This document shows positions 16,519 to 26,159 of a stretch of 64,000 nucleotides of DNA, one piece after another. Position numbers and translations under genes: made by a program. Source of the stretch: Tropicibacter sp. R16_0 (GTDB taxonomy: Bacteria > Pseudomonadota > Alphaproteobacteria > Rhodobacterales > Rhodobacteraceae); contig NZ_JAGHRE010000010.1 of assembly GCF_017743935.1 (NCBI RefSeq), forward strand, positions 124,001 through 188,000, given 5' to 3'. Position 1 is the stretch's first letter, and the number at the start of each line of letters is the position of its first letter. The notes beneath the pieces are model-generated. The model was not told the DNA's origin. It ran no database searches and saw only the letters and a program-made list of their open reading frames with translations.

Positions 16519-16917
16519 TTACAACCAATCCCTCAGGATTGGAATCAACGGTATGTCGGCCGCCGGCATGGGGTAGTCTCGCAACTCGTTCGCCTTCACC
16601 CACTTCAATGCCTGACCCTCTTTCGATTGCGGGATTCCGTCCCACTTGCGGCAGGCAAAAAGCGGCATCAGCAGATGAAAGTCATCATAGCTGTGACTGG
16701 CAAAGGTCAACGGCGCCAAGCACGACGCCCAGGTGTTGATGCCCAACTCCTCTTCCAACTCACGGATCAGCGCGACCTCGGGCGTTTCTCCGGTTTCGAC
16801 CTTGCCGCCCGGGAACTCCCACAGACCTGCCATGGACTTGCCTTCGGGGCGCTGCGCCAACAGCACCCGTCCATCGACATCAATCAGCGCAACCGCTGAC
16901 ACCAGAACCGTTTTCAT
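16519..16917 (-). CDS. mutT: 8-oxo-dGTP diphosphatase MutT (NUDIX)
   Basis: Cleans oxidised guanine nucleotides from the pool to prevent mutation. The 132-residue protein has the NUDIX box GGKVETGETPEVALIRELEEELG and the MutT-type N-terminus VSAVALIDVDGRVLLAQRPEGK with WEFPGG. The start at 16917 overlaps the argJ stop by four bases, so translation is probably coupled. The argJ-mutT order is common in Rhodobacteraceae. Confidence 0.93.
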   Translation of the reverse strand: MKTVLVSAVALIDVDGRVLLAQRPEGKSMAGLWEFPGGKVETGETPEVALIRELEEELGINTWASCLAPLTFASHSYDDFHLLMPLFACRKWDGIPQSKEGQALKWVKANELRDYPMPAADIPLIPILRDWL

Positions 16918-18140
16918 GAGCGATAGTCCGCGTTGATCTCGATATAGCCGTGGGTCAAGTCGCAGGTCCAAACGGTTGACTGCCCGTCGCCCAATCCCAG
17001 ATCCACACCGATAACCAGCTCCTGGCCCTTCATGTAGGCCGCAGCCTCATCTTCGCTGTAGTTTGGGCTGACCCAGCCGTTTTCGGCCACCAGGATATCT
17101 CCGAACGAAATGCTCAGCTTGTCACGATCTGCCGCAGCACCCGACTTGCCGATGGCCATGACCACCCGGCCCCAGTTGGGGTCTTCGCCTGCCACAGCGG
17201 TCTTGATCAACGGCGAGTTCGCAATCGCCAACCCGTGCACTTTGGCATCTGCATCAGACACAGCACCCGTGACGCGGATTTCCACAAACTTGGTCGCCCC
17301 TTCGCCGTCGCGCACCACCTGATGCGCCAGATCCAGCATCACGCCGTTCAGCGCCTCGGCAAAGGCTGCATTGCCCGTGGCATCAACACCCGACGCGCCC
17401 GTGGCGCACAGCAGCAAACTGTCCGAGGTCGAGGTGTCGCTGTCCACGGTGATACAGTTGAACGACGTGTCCGTTTGGCTGCTCAACATCGCTTGCAAAG
17501 CGCTCTGTTCGACCTTGGCGTCGGTGAAGATGTAGACAAGCATCGTGGCCATATCCGGTGCAATCATGCCCGAGCCCTTGGCGATGCCCGCTATCGACAC
17601 TGTCTGGCCATCAATCTCGACCTGCGCACTTGCCCCTTTGGGGAAGGTATCCGTGGTCATGATAGCACGCGCGGCATCTTCGATGGCGGCCGAGGACAAC
17701 GCTCCATTCAACGTGTCCAGTTGCGCAAGAATGCGGTCATGGGCCAGCGGCTCACCAATCACACCGGTGGATGAGGTGAATACCCGTTCGACCGCAACAC
17801 CCGTCACATCCGCAACCGCCTGCGTCACCGCTGCGACCGAAGCCTGGCCATAGTGCCCGGTGAACGCGTTGGCATTACCCGAGTTCACAAGGATCGCGGC
17901 CGGGCCATCGCTGGCCCCGCCAATCTTCTCCTGACAGTCCAGAACCGGAGCTGCCCGCGTGGCTGAACGTGTAAACACGCCCGCCACCGATGTGCCCGGC
18001 TGCAAAACTGCCAGCATGACGTCTGTTCGGCCCTGATACCGCACCCCCGCCTCGACAGTGGCAAATCGCACACCATCAATGACCGGCAGCTTGGGAAACG
18101 CAGCAGGTGCCAAAGGCGAGACTTTGGTGATCGTGGCCAT
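16914..18140 (-). CDS. argJ: Bifunctional glutamate N-acetyltransferase / amino-acid acetyltransferase ArgJ
   Basis: Transfers acetyl from N-acetylornithine to glutamate and, in bifunctional forms, makes N-acetylglutamate from acetyl-CoA, in arginine synthesis. The 408-residue proenzyme is self-cleaved before Thr199 in KGSGMIAPDMATML, giving alpha and beta chains. FTRSATRAAPV, NSGNANAFTG and the C-terminal DLGLGDGQSTVWTCDLTHGY are typical. It lies five bases after the parvulin gene, so the operon is parvulin-argJ-mutT. argG is elsewhere in the window (60208). Confidence 0.97.
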   Translation of the reverse strand: MATITKVSPLAPAAFPKLPVIDGVRFATVEAGVRYQGRTDVMLAVLQPGTSVAGVFTRSATRAAPVLDCQEKIGGASDGPAAILVNSGNANAFTGHYGQASVAAVTQAVADVTGVAVERVFTSSTGVIGEPLAHDRILAQLDTLNGALSSAAIEDAARAIMTTDTFPKGASAQVEIDGQTVSIAGIAKGSGMIAPDMATMLVYIFTDAKVEQSALQAMLSSQTDTSFNCITVDSDTSTSDSLLLCATGASGVDATGNAAFAEALNGVMLDLAHQVVRDGEGATKFVEIRVTGAVSDADAKVHGLAIANSPLIKTAVAGEDPNWGRVVMAIGKSGAAADRDKLSISFGDILVAENGWVSPNYSEDEAAAYMKGQELVIGVDLGLGDGQSTVWTCDLTHGYIEINADYRS

Positions 18141-18145
18141 TGCGG

Positions 18146-18997
18146 TTACTCCTGAACCAGTTCGACGTTGCGCAGAATCGACGGCTCGAGCCCCTCGACC
18201 TCGGGGCGCTCGATTTCGCCTGCTTTGGTCAGCTCGGCCACTTTGGCGTCAACCGCGTCCTGCTGAATCTTGGTCGCCAACTCACCGCGCACTTCATCGA
18301 GCGTGGGCGCTTCGGCCTTGCGCTTGTCGCTGAGCAGGACAACGTGCCAGCCGAACTGCGTTTTGACCGGGTCCGAAACCTCTCCGGGGTTCAGATCAAC
18401 AACGGCCGCTTCGAATTCGGGCACCATGGCGCCCATGCCGAACCAACCCAGCGAACCGCCGTTGGGGCCGGACGGGCCTGTCGATTTTTCCTTTGCCATC
18501 GCGGCGAAATCGGCTCCGTTGTCCAGATCGGCCTTGATGGCCTTGGCCTCTTCCTCGGTCTCGACCAGGATGTGCGAGGCTTGGAATTCGTCGCCGCCTG
18601 TCCAATCCGAATACTTGGCGTCATAGGCCGCCTGCACCGCGTCGTCCGACATGGCACCGCTGGCGATGTCTTCCAGCACATCCGCTGCCAACAACGAGCG
18701 TTTCTCGTTTTCCAGCGCCAACTCAACATGCTTGGGCACATCCGTGCCACGCGACTGTCCCAGCAGGTTCTGTTGGATCAACTGATCCAGGATCGCCTGA
18801 TACAGGACCTCATCCGGCAGCTGCTGATACTGCTGCGGCAGGGCGGCCCGTGCCAGGATCATGTGACCCAATGTGATCTCTTCGCCATTGACGCTGGCAA
18901 CAACCGTATCGGCGGTCGGTTTGGTCTCGGCTGCCAAGGGCAGGGCCATAACCGCGGCAAGCGCCAGCGATGGCAAAAAAGTGAGGCCTTTGGGCAT
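18146..18997 (-). CDS. Periplasmic parvulin-type peptidyl-prolyl isomerase
   Basis: Folding helper for exported proteins. The 283-residue protein has a signal peptide (LALAAVMALPLAAE), a SurA/PrsA-like N-terminal chaperone region, and a parvulin domain (about 135-235): ASHILVETEEEAKAI, FAAMAKEKSTGPSGPNGGSLGWFG, VKTQFGWHVV. It is divergent from secA, the export motor, with 177 bases between the two starts, which suits a shared role in protein export. Confidence 0.93.
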   Translation of the reverse strand: MPKGLTFLPSLALAAVMALPLAAETKPTADTVVASVNGEEITLGHMILARAALPQQYQQLPDEVLYQAILDQLIQQNLLGQSRGTDVPKHVELALENEKRSLLAADVLEDIASGAMSDDAVQAAYDAKYSDWTGGDEFQASHILVETEEEAKAIKADLDNGADFAAMAKEKSTGPSGPNGGSLGWFGMGAMVPEFEAAVVDLNPGEVSDPVKTQFGWHVVLLSDKRKAEAPTLDEVRGELATKIQQDAVDAKVAELTKAGEIERPEVEGLEPSILRNVELVQE

Positions 18998-19036
18998 TCA
19001 AATCATCCTATTCTCAGGCCGCGACGGGGCGCGGCG

Positions 19037-19065
19037 TTGACACTCTATGACCTGCCGCTTACATC
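19037..19065 (+). promoter_or_regulatory. Candidate secA promoter
   Basis: A perfect -35 TTGACA at 19037-19042 is followed after 17 bases by TACATC at 19060-19065, a fair -10. A start near 19072 would leave about 100 bases of leader before the secA ATG at 19175. Confidence 0.42.
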
Positions 19066-19174
19066 GCTTGAAGCCTAGGACAGGACCGCCTTTCACCCCC
19101 CGTATCTATGGGTTGAGCGCAAGGCGGGCAAGCCTGTCGAAATGCACGATGCTGATAGATCCGTTGGAGTGAAC

Positions 19175-21892
19175 ATGCTGGGATTCGGAACGCTTGCCAA
19201 AAAGGTCTTCGGAACGCCGAACGACCGCAAGATCAAGGCGACCCGCCCGCTGATCGCCAAGATCAACGCCCTGGAAGAAGAGTTCGAAAAACTGTCCGAC
19301 GAGGGCCTGATCGAAAAGACCGCCGAGCTGCGCAAACGCGCCTTGGATGGCGAGAGCCTGGACGACCTGCTGCCCGAAGCTTTTGCCAACTGCCGCGAAG
19401 GGGCCAAGCGCGCCCTGGGTCTGCGCGCGTTCGACACACAGCTGATGGGCGGCGTGTTCCTGCATCAGGGCAATATCTCGGAAATGAAGACGGGTGAGGG
19501 CAAAACCCTTGTCGCGACCTTCCCGGCCTATCTGAACGCGCTGACCGGCAAGGGTGTTCACGTTGTGACCGTCAACGAATACCTGGCCAAGCGTGACTCG
19601 GAATGGATGGGCAAAGTGTTTGGCGCGCTCGGCATGACCACCGGCGTGGTCTATTCCAACCAGCCTGACGCCGAAAAGATGGCGGCCTATTCCAGCGACG
19701 TCACCTATTCGACCAACAACGAATTGGGCTTTGACTATCTGCGCGACAACATGAAGTCCGAGCTGGATCAGGTGTTCCAGAAGTACCACAACTTCGCCAT
19801 CGTGGATGAGGTCGACTCGATCCTGATCGACGAGGCACGAACACCCTTGATCATCTCCGGTCCCGCACAGGACCGCTCGGATTTGTATGTGGCCATCGAC
19901 GCGGTGATCCCCTCGCTGAACGACGATCACTATGAGCTTGACGAAAAATCCCGCAACGTGACCTTTACCGACGAGGGCAACGAGTTCCTCGAAGAGCAGC
20001 TCAAGGCGCGCGGTCTGCTGGAAGCAGAGCAGTCGCTCTATGACCCGGAAAGCACCACCGTTGTGCACCACGTCAACCAGGGCCTGCGCGCGCACAAGCT
20101 GTTTACCCGCGACAAGGACTACATCGTCCGCGATGGCGAGATCGTTCTGATCGACGAATTCACCGGCCGTATGATGCCGGGCCGCCGCCTGTCGGATGGC
20201 CTGCACCAGGCGATCGAGGCCAAGGAAAACGCACAGATCCAACCGGAAAACGTGACGCTCGCCAGCGTGACCTTCCAGAACTACTTCCGCCTATATGACA
20301 AGCTGTCTGGCATGACCGGTACCGCCGCGACCGAGGCCGAAGAATTTGGCGAAATCTACAATCTGGGCGTCGTCGAGGTTCCGACCAACCGCCCCATCGC
20401 CCGCGCCGATGAAGACGATCAGGTCTATCGCACGGCGAAAGAGAAATACGAGGCGATGATCCGCGAGATCAAACAGGCCAACGAAAAGGGTCAGCCCGTA
20501 TTGGCCGGCACAACCTCGATCGAGAAATCGGAAATGCTCAGCCAGATGCTGACGGCCGAAGGGATCAAACACAACGTCCTGAACGCCCGCCAGCACGAGC
20601 AAGAGGCGCAGATCGTCGCCGATGCAGGTCAGCTGGGTGCGGTGACCATCGCCACCAACATGGCGGGCCGCGGCACCGACATTCAGCTGGGCGGCAACGT
20701 CGAGATGAACGTGCTGGCCGCGATCGCAGCCGACCCCGAGGCTGATCCGGCCGAGCTGCGCGCCAAGGAAGAGGCGCGCCACGCAGAAGAAAAGCAAAAG
20801 GTGCTCGAAGCAGGTGGTCTGTTTGTTCTGGCCTCCGAACGCCACGAAAGCCGCCGCATCGACAACCAGCTGCGTGGCCGTTCAGGTCGTCAGGGCGACC
20901 CGGGCCGCACCGTGTTCTTCCTGAGCCTCGAAGACGACCTGATGCGCATCTTTGGGTCCGAGCGTCTGGACAAGGTGCTGACGACTCTGGGCATGAAAGA
21001 GGGCGAAGCGATCATCCACCCTTGGGTGAACAAATCGCTGGAACGCGCCCAGGCCAAGGTCGAAGGCCGCAACTTTGACATCCGCAAGAACGTTCTCAAG
21101 TTTGATGACGTGATGAACGACCAGCGTAAGGTGATCTTTAGCCAACGCCGCGAAATCATGTCCGCCGATGATCTGAACGAAATCGTATCAGACATGCGCG
21201 AGCAGGTGATTGACGACCTGATCGACCATCACATGCCGCCCAAGACCTATGCCGACCAGTGGGACACCGAAGGTTTGCACGCATCTGTCATGGAAAAGCT
21301 GGGCATCGATGTGCCGGTTGTCGAATGGGCCGCCGAAGAAGGCGTCGATGACGAGGAAATCCGCGAGCGTCTGGTCAAAGCCACGGACGAGCAGATGGCC
21401 AAGAAGGCCGTCGATTTCGGCCCCGAAAACATGCGCAACATCGAAAAGCAGGTGCTGCTGCAGACCATCGACAGCAAATGGCGCGAACACCTGCTGACGC
21501 TGGAGCATCTGCGCTCGGTCGTGGGTTTCCGCGGCTATGCGCAGCGCGACCCGCTGAACGAATACAAGAACGAAAGCTTCCAGCTGTTCGAAGGCATGCT
21601 TGACGGTCTGCGCGAGACTGTGACCCAGCAGCTGGCCATGGTGCGCCCGCTGACCGAAGAAGAGCAGCGCGAGATGCTGGCCCAAATGCAGGCGCAACAA
21701 GCGCAAATGCAGCAGGCCGCCGCAGAGGCCACCAACCAGGCCGAAGCCATTGCCGAGGCCGAAGCCTCGGGCGATGCCCTGCCCGGCTTCGACGAGAACG
21801 ATCCAAGCACCTGGGGCAACCCGTCGCGCAACGACAAATGCCCCTGCGGATCGGGCAAGAAATTCAAACATTGTCACGGGCGGCTGGCGTAA
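19175..21892 (+). CDS. secA: Protein translocase subunit SecA
   Basis: ATP-driven motor that pushes preproteins through SecYEG. The 905-residue protein has [21 protein letters not shown], Walker A MKTGEGKT (about 104-111), the DEAD-type [30 protein letters not shown], and the C-terminal zinc-binding SEC-C tail [18 protein letters not shown]. The start at 19175 has GGAG seven bases upstream; an upstream in-frame ATG at 19142 would add 11 atypical residues. A terminator follows. Confidence 0.98.
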   Translation: MLGFGTLAKKVFGTPNDRKIKATRPLIAKINALEEEFEKLSDEGLIEKTAELRKRALDGESLDDLLPEAFANCREGAKRALGLRAFDTQLMGGVFLHQGNISEMKTGEGKTLVATFPAYLNALTGKGVHVVTVNEYLAKRDSEWMGKVFGALGMTTGVVYSNQPDAEKMAAYSSDVTYSTNNELGFDYLRDNMKSELDQVFQKYHNFAIVDEVDSILIDEARTPLIISGPAQDRSDLYVAIDAVIPSLNDDHYELDEKSRNVTFTDEGNEFLEEQLKARGLLEAEQSLYDPESTTVVHHVNQGLRAHKLFTRDKDYIVRDGEIVLIDEFTGRMMPGRRLSDGLHQAIEAKENAQIQPENVTLASVTFQNYFRLYDKLSGMTGTAATEAEEFGEIYNLGVVEVPTNRPIARADEDDQVYRTAKEKYEAMIREIKQANEKGQPVLAGTTSIEKSEMLSQMLTAEGIKHNVLNARQHEQEAQIVADAGQLGAVTIATNMAGRGTDIQLGGNVEMNVLAAIAADPEADPAELRAKEEARHAEEKQKVLEAGGLFVLASERHESRRIDNQLRGRSGRQGDPGRTVFFLSLEDDLMRIFGSERLDKVLTTLGMKEGEAIIHPWVNKSLERAQAKVEGRNFDIRKNVLKFDDVMNDQRKVIFSQRREIMSADDLNEIVSDMREQVIDDLIDHHMPPKTYADQWDTEGLHASVMEKLGIDVPVVEWAAEEGVDDEEIRERLVKATDEQMAKKAVDFGPENMRNIEKQVLLQTIDSKWREHLLTLEHLRSVVGFRGYAQRDPLNEYKNESFQLFEGMLDGLRETVTQQLAMVRPLTEEEQREMLAQMQAQQAQMQQAAAEATNQAEAIAEAEASGDALPGFDENDPSTWGNPSRNDKCPCGSGKKFKHCHGRLA

Positions 21893-21923
21893 GCCCTGCC
21901 TTATCTCTGACAAAATGAATCCC

Positions 21924-21953
21924 AAAGGCGGCCACACGTTGGCCGTCTTTTTT
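21924..21953 (+). terminator. Intrinsic terminator after secA
   Basis: AAAGGCGGCCA-CACGT-TGGCCGTCTTTTTT: an eight-pair stem with one G-U pair, flanked by A and T tracts. Confidence 0.88.
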
Positions 21954-21993
21954 AACGACACTGCCTCTGAGCCAATGTGTGATGAGGTGTGGA

Positions 21994-23007
21994 ATGTTGC
22001 CTGCTCGACGTAGAATCCTGATGGCCGCCGGTACGGCGACCTGCGCGCTTGCGACCGGGTACCTGATGCAACAGGACAGCCCTTATCGGAACCCCAACAT
22101 CGCGACGAAACCGGCAATCGTGTCGGTTCAGCCCGCGCCGGTCGAGGAGATCGTTGCCGCAGAGGCGATGTCCGATGACAACGTGTTGGACAGTGTTCAG
22201 GATATCACGCTGACGTCTGCCTTGCCCGATTTGCCTGCGCCCCGACGCCTGCCCGACGCCCCGCTCGAAGGTGTGAATTCGGGCCGAGGCCTGCTGGACG
22301 GCGCCGTTCTGCCGGAAACGCCTCAGGACCCCGAAGTTCCACAATTGGGATGTGCTGTGACTGCGGCCACTGCCCCCGCACCGATGGCGAGTGTCACCCT
22401 GTCGGTTGAGGCACCTTGTTATGGCAATCAACGGGTCAGCGTGCATCACAGCGGGCTGATCTTTACCGAAATCACCGATGACGATGGCCATCTGAACGTT
22501 ACTGTTCCGGCCTTGTCCACAAACGCAGTCTTTGTCGTGGACTTCGGCCATGGCAAGGGCGCAGTTGCAATGACGCAAGTGGCCGGTTTGGACCTGATCG
22601 ACCGCGTCGCCGTACAATGGGACGACCGCGCAGGCTTGCAAATCCACGCACGCGAGTTTGGCGCCGGATATGGCGATACGGGCCATGTCTGGGCCGATGC
22701 CGTCGATGCCGGTCAGGGCACTTTTGTCAGCCTGGGCCGCAATGACACGTTCCAGCCGCATCTGGCCGAGGTCTATAGCTTCCCCCGTGGAACCGCAGGT
22801 ACCGCGGGCACAGTCGCCTTGAGCATCGAGGCGGAGGTGACCCAGGCCAACTGCGGACGCGAGATTTCGGCGCAATCGCTGGAACGTCGCGACGGCAATG
22901 CCTTACGAACACGCGACCTGACATTGTCAATCCCCGGATGTGACGCCGCAGGTGATTTTCTGGTGTTGAATAATCTTGTCGAAGACCTGAAAATCGCGGC
23001 CAAATGA
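21994..23007 (+). CDS. Exported protein of unknown function, upstream of PstS/OmpA fusion
   Basis: A 337-residue protein with an N-terminal signal or anchor (RRRILMAAGTATCALATGYLM), a proline-rich linker (about 45-110), and a C-terminal beta-rich domain with four cysteines (LGCAV, APCYGN, ANCGRE, IPGCDA) that may form disulfides. The segment ISVHHSGLIFTE-like SVHHSGLIFTEITDDDGHLNVTVPA looks like a carboxypeptidase-regulatory or Ig-type fold, but I do not recognise the family. The ATG at 21994 has GAGG six bases upstream; in-frame GTG/ATG codons at 21979 and 21982 are alternatives. The next gene follows after 24 bases and is probably cotranscribed. Confidence 0.75.
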   Translation: MLPARRRILMAAGTATCALATGYLMQQDSPYRNPNIATKPAIVSVQPAPVEEIVAAEAMSDDNVLDSVQDITLTSALPDLPAPRRLPDAPLEGVNSGRGLLDGAVLPETPQDPEVPQLGCAVTAATAPAPMASVTLSVEAPCYGNQRVSVHHSGLIFTEITDDDGHLNVTVPALSTNAVFVVDFGHGKGAVAMTQVAGLDLIDRVAVQWDDRAGLQIHAREFGAGYGDTGHVWADAVDAGQGTFVSLGRNDTFQPHLAEVYSFPRGTAGTAGTVALSIEAEVTQANCGREISAQSLERRDGNALRTRDLTLSIPGCDAAGDFLVLNNLVEDLKIAAK

Positions 23008-23031
23008 TCCGCAGGTAATTTCAGGTTTCTC

Positions 23032-24591
23032 ATGGCTTGGTCTCGTGCGGCGGTTTTCGCCGCACTTTTTCTTTTGGTCGCCCCCTTGGCCGTGTTCGCG
23101 CAGGACATCACCCTGACGTCGCGCGACGGCAAAGTTGAAATCAACGGAACCCTGCTGGGTTTCGATGGTGAGTTCTATCGCGTCGATACGCAATTCGGCG
23201 AGCTGACAGTGGACGGATCAGGTGTGACCTGTGACGGACCCGCCTGCCCCAGCCTTGTGGACTTTGTTGCCAAGATCACCCTGTCGGGATCCTCGACCAT
23301 GGCCGAGGTTCTGCTGCCGGCCCTGATCGAAGGGTTCGCTCTGCGCAACGGGTATCAAGTACAGCGCAAGAACTTGAGCGGCGTACGGTTTTTATACAGC
23401 CTTGGCCAAGGATCGGGCAAATCACCGATTGCCGAGTTTACATTTCGGGTGACGTCTACCGATGAGGGGTTTGCCGATCTCCTTGCCAATGAGGCCGACA
23501 TCGTCATGGCGCTGCGCGAAATTCGGCCCGACGAACGCAAGCTCGCCCGCGAGGCTGGGATGGGTGATATGACGGGGGCCAATCGCTCGCGTGTTCTGGC
23601 ACTTGATGCCATGGTACCGGTCGTGGCGCCCGGCAACCCGGTGCACCGCATCTCGCTGCCGCAATTGGCTGACGTCTATGCAGGTAAGATCACCAACTGG
23701 CAGGACTTGGGCGGCCCGGATGCACCGATATCCGTTCATCTGCCGTCTGCGGGCTCTGGTTTGGCACAAGCCGCCGAGGATCGCCTGTTGCGCCCTTTGA
23801 ATGCACCGCTGGTTGCAGATGTCATCCGCCACAGACGCAGTAGTGATCTGGCGCGTGCAGTCACGACAGATCCCTTCGCCATCGGGATTGCCAGCTTTGC
23901 CGAAACCGGAACTGCACGGGCATTGACCCTCACCGGGTCCTGCGGCTTCTCTCTTTCTGCCAGCCGCCGCACCATCAAGACCGAGGACTACCCCCTCAAT
24001 TCGCCGATGTTTCTTTACCTGCCTGCCCGGCGTTTGCCGGACCTGGCACGGCAATTCTTGTCCTATACACGTGGGCCCGCAGCCCAGCTTGTGATCCGAC
24101 GCGCAGGATTTGTCGATCAGACGCCTGAGCTGATTTCGATGAACGCCCAGGGCGACCGCCTGGCCAATGCCATTGCCTCTGCCGGGGAAGAGGTGCAACT
24201 GGACGTGCTGCAGCGCATGATCACACGCCTGTCGCCCATGACGCGCCTGTCGACCTCGTTCCGATTTGAAACCGGATCAACCCGCCCCGATGCGCAATCG
24301 CGCGCCAACATCGCTCAATTGGCGCGCGCCCTTGAAGCCGGTCAATACGATGCCCGCCAATTGGCATTTGTTGGTTTCAGCGACGGAGAAGGCCCCGCAG
24401 AAGGTAACGCCAAGATCGCCATGAAACGCGCCGAAGCTGTGCGTGATGCTGTCCTGAGCGCGGCCGAGACCGCAAACCCCGAACGGGTCGATATCACGGT
24501 CGACGCCTTTGGCGAGGCCATGCCCATGGCCTGCGATGACAGCGATTGGGGCCGTCAGGTCAACCGCAGGGTCGAAGTCTGGGTACGTTAA
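23032..24591 (+). CDS. Fusion of PstS-like substrate-binding domain and C-terminal OmpA domain
   Basis: A 519-residue exported protein. A signal peptide ends at VFAQ. Residues about 80-340 form a PBP-like/PstS-type phosphate-binding-like domain: ITLSGSSTMAEVLLPAL, ADIVMALREI, VVAPGNPVHRISLPQLADVYAGKITNW, a motif typical of PstS. Residues about 400-519 form an OmpA/MotB peptidoglycan-binding domain: STSFRFETGSTRPDAQSRANIAQLA, AFVGFSDGEG, NRRVEVWVR. The fusion suggests a binding protein tethered to the cell wall in the periplasm. No transporter genes are adjacent, so it may sense or store ligand. The ligand cannot be told from sequence. Confidence 0.88.
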   Translation: MAWSRAAVFAALFLLVAPLAVFAQDITLTSRDGKVEINGTLLGFDGEFYRVDTQFGELTVDGSGVTCDGPACPSLVDFVAKITLSGSSTMAEVLLPALIEGFALRNGYQVQRKNLSGVRFLYSLGQGSGKSPIAEFTFRVTSTDEGFADLLANEADIVMALREIRPDERKLAREAGMGDMTGANRSRVLALDAMVPVVAPGNPVHRISLPQLADVYAGKITNWQDLGGPDAPISVHLPSAGSGLAQAAEDRLLRPLNAPLVADVIRHRRSSDLARAVTTDPFAIGIASFAETGTARALTLTGSCGFSLSASRRTIKTEDYPLNSPMFLYLPARRLPDLARQFLSYTRGPAAQLVIRRAGFVDQTPELISMNAQGDRLANAIASAGEEVQLDVLQRMITRLSPMTRLSTSFRFETGSTRPDAQSRANIAQLARALEAGQYDARQLAFVGFSDGEGPAEGNAKIAMKRAEAVRDAVLSAAETANPERVDITVDAFGEAMPMACDDSDWGRQVNRRVEVWVR

Positions 24592-24630
24592 ACCCCTTCT
24601 TTTTCTAGAAACCCAGCAGGCGCAACGCCC

Positions 24631-25386
24631 TTACAGATACCCCTCAGCCCGAAAACTCAGCTCGGTCGATTTTCCGATGATCAAATGGTCATGCAACGTC
24701 AGACCAAGTGCAACGCAGGCGCTTTGAATCTGGTTGGTCATGTCAACATCCGACTGTGACGGCGTCGGGTCGCCCGATGGGTGATTGTGCACCAAGATGA
24801 GCGCCGAGGCGTTCAGTTCCAGCGCCCGTTTCGCCACCTCGCGCGGATAGACCGGCACGTGATCTACAGTGCCGCGCGCCTGCTCCTCATCCGCGATCAG
24901 AACGTTCTTGCGATCCAGATAGAACACGCGGAATTGTTCAGTCTCGCGGTGCGCCATCGCTGTGTGACAATAATCCAGAAGGGCATCCCAGCCCGAAATC
25001 ACCTGACGCTGCATCACGCGCGCCCGTGCCATACGATGCGCAGACGCCTCAAGGATCTTAAGGTCGGTAATCACCGCATCGCCGACGCCTTTAACCTCGG
25101 ACAACCGCTCGACCGGGGCTGTCAGCACCCGATTGAAATCTCCAAACGTGTCCAACAGCAGACGCGCCAAGGGCTTCACATCCTGTCGCGGAATGGACCG
25201 GAACAGCACCAGCTCCAACAGCTCATAGTCCGGCATGGCTGCCGCCCCGCCGTCCATGAACCTCTCGCGCAGGCGCTTGCGGTGATCCTTGATGTAGGAC
25301 GGCAACCGACCCGATGGCAGCGGGGCCTCGGGCGCCTCGTCCAGGTCAAACAGCATCGGGGCTTCGGCAAAGGCATTTTGGGTCAT
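24631..25386 (-). CDS. radC: RadC family protein (JAMM metalloprotease-fold)
   Basis: A 251-residue RadC/YicR-family protein. It has an N-terminal helix-hairpin-helix region (LSEVKGVGDAVITDLKILEAS) and the JAMM zinc motif HNHPSGDPTPSQSD. Despite the name, a direct role in DNA repair is not established. The start at 25386 (MTQNAFAEAPMLFDLDEAPEA) is chosen because the long upstream frame reads through the neighbouring permease region. It lies 35 bases downstream of the thiamine transporter permease and may be read by the same transcript. Confidence 0.92.
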   Translation of the reverse strand: MTQNAFAEAPMLFDLDEAPEAPLPSGRLPSYIKDHRKRLRERFMDGGAAAMPDYELLELVLFRSIPRQDVKPLARLLLDTFGDFNRVLTAPVERLSEVKGVGDAVITDLKILEASAHRMARARVMQRQVISGWDALLDYCHTAMAHRETEQFRVFYLDRKNVLIADEEQARGTVDHVPVYPREVAKRALELNASALILVHNHPSGDPTPSQSDVDMTNQIQSACVALGLTLHDHLIIGKSTELSFRAEGYL

Positions 25387-25421
25387 ATCCACAGCCTCCG
25401 CCCGAATCGGTTTCTGAAAGG

Positions 25422-26159
25422 TTAACTGGCCTCGCCTGCCATCCGCGTCGTGGCCTTGCGCACAGCCAGATGCAGCAGCACCGAAAAGACCCCAAGCGTC
25501 AGCATCGCGGCAAACATCAGGTCCGTCTTGGCGCGCCCATTGGCCAGCAGCATCAGGTACCCCAACCCCTTGGACGCCCCGACCCATTCGCCAATCACCG
25601 CCCCAATCGGCGCATAGACCGCCGCCAGCCGCAGGCCAGACGCAAGATTGGGCAAAGCCGCCGGAATGCGAATATGCCAAAGCACGGCGCGCGGGGTGGC
25701 CTGCATCGTGCGCGCCAAATCCAGATACCCCGGCGGCGTGCGCATCAACCCATCAAAGAAGGACGCCGTCACTGGGAAATAGATGATCAGTACCGCCATC
25801 GCCACTTTGGACCACAGCCCATAGCCCAGCCACAGCGTCAGGATCGGTGCCAAGGCAAAGACCGGCAACGCCTGGGTAAAGACCAGCATCGGCTGCACCA
25901 GCACACGCGCCACGCGCGAGGTTGCAAGCTGGATCGCCGTCACGATCCCTAGCGCCGCACCCAGGCCGAGACCAATCAGCACCTCAACCGCCGTGATCAG
26001 CGTGTGTTCGGCAATGATGGCCCGGTTCATCCACCAGGTTTCCGCGACCAACAACGGTCCGGGCAGGATGAACTTGGGCAAGTCCGTCAGGGTGACGATC
26101 ACCTGCCAGACGGTCACGGCAAAAACGGTCGCGGCCAAGGCGGGAAGATAGCGCGTCAT
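25422..26159 (-). CDS. thiX: Thiamine-precursor ABC transporter permease
   Basis: Inner-membrane permease (245 residues, about six hydrophobic segments) of the SsuC/ThiX type, with the EAA loop motif containing IPAALPNLASGLRLAAVYAP. Its place behind tenA and thiY, under a TPP riboswitch, indicates import of a hydroxymethylpyrimidine or aminopyrimidine thiamine precursor. Its start overlaps the ATPase stop by four bases. The substrate is inferred from context, since sulfonate and nitrate transporters share this permease fold. Confidence 0.88.
   Translation of the reverse strand: MTRYLPALAATVFAVTVWQVIVTLTDLPKFILPGPLLVAETWWMNRAIIAEHTLITAVEVLIGLGLGAALGIVTAIQLATSRVARVLVQPMLVFTQALPVFALAPILTLWLGYGLWSKVAMAVLIIYFPVTASFFDGLMRTPPGYLDLARTMQATPRAVLWHIRIPAALPNLASGLRLAAVYAPIGAVIGEWVGASKGLGYLMLLANGRAKTDLMFAAMLTLGVFSVLLHLAVRKATTRMAGEAS

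Noticed and set aside
16408-16899. A plus-strand open frame covering the AT-rich gap and most of mutT
   Set aside because: It is antisense to mutT, which has a full NUDIX box; only its first 40 codons are outside.
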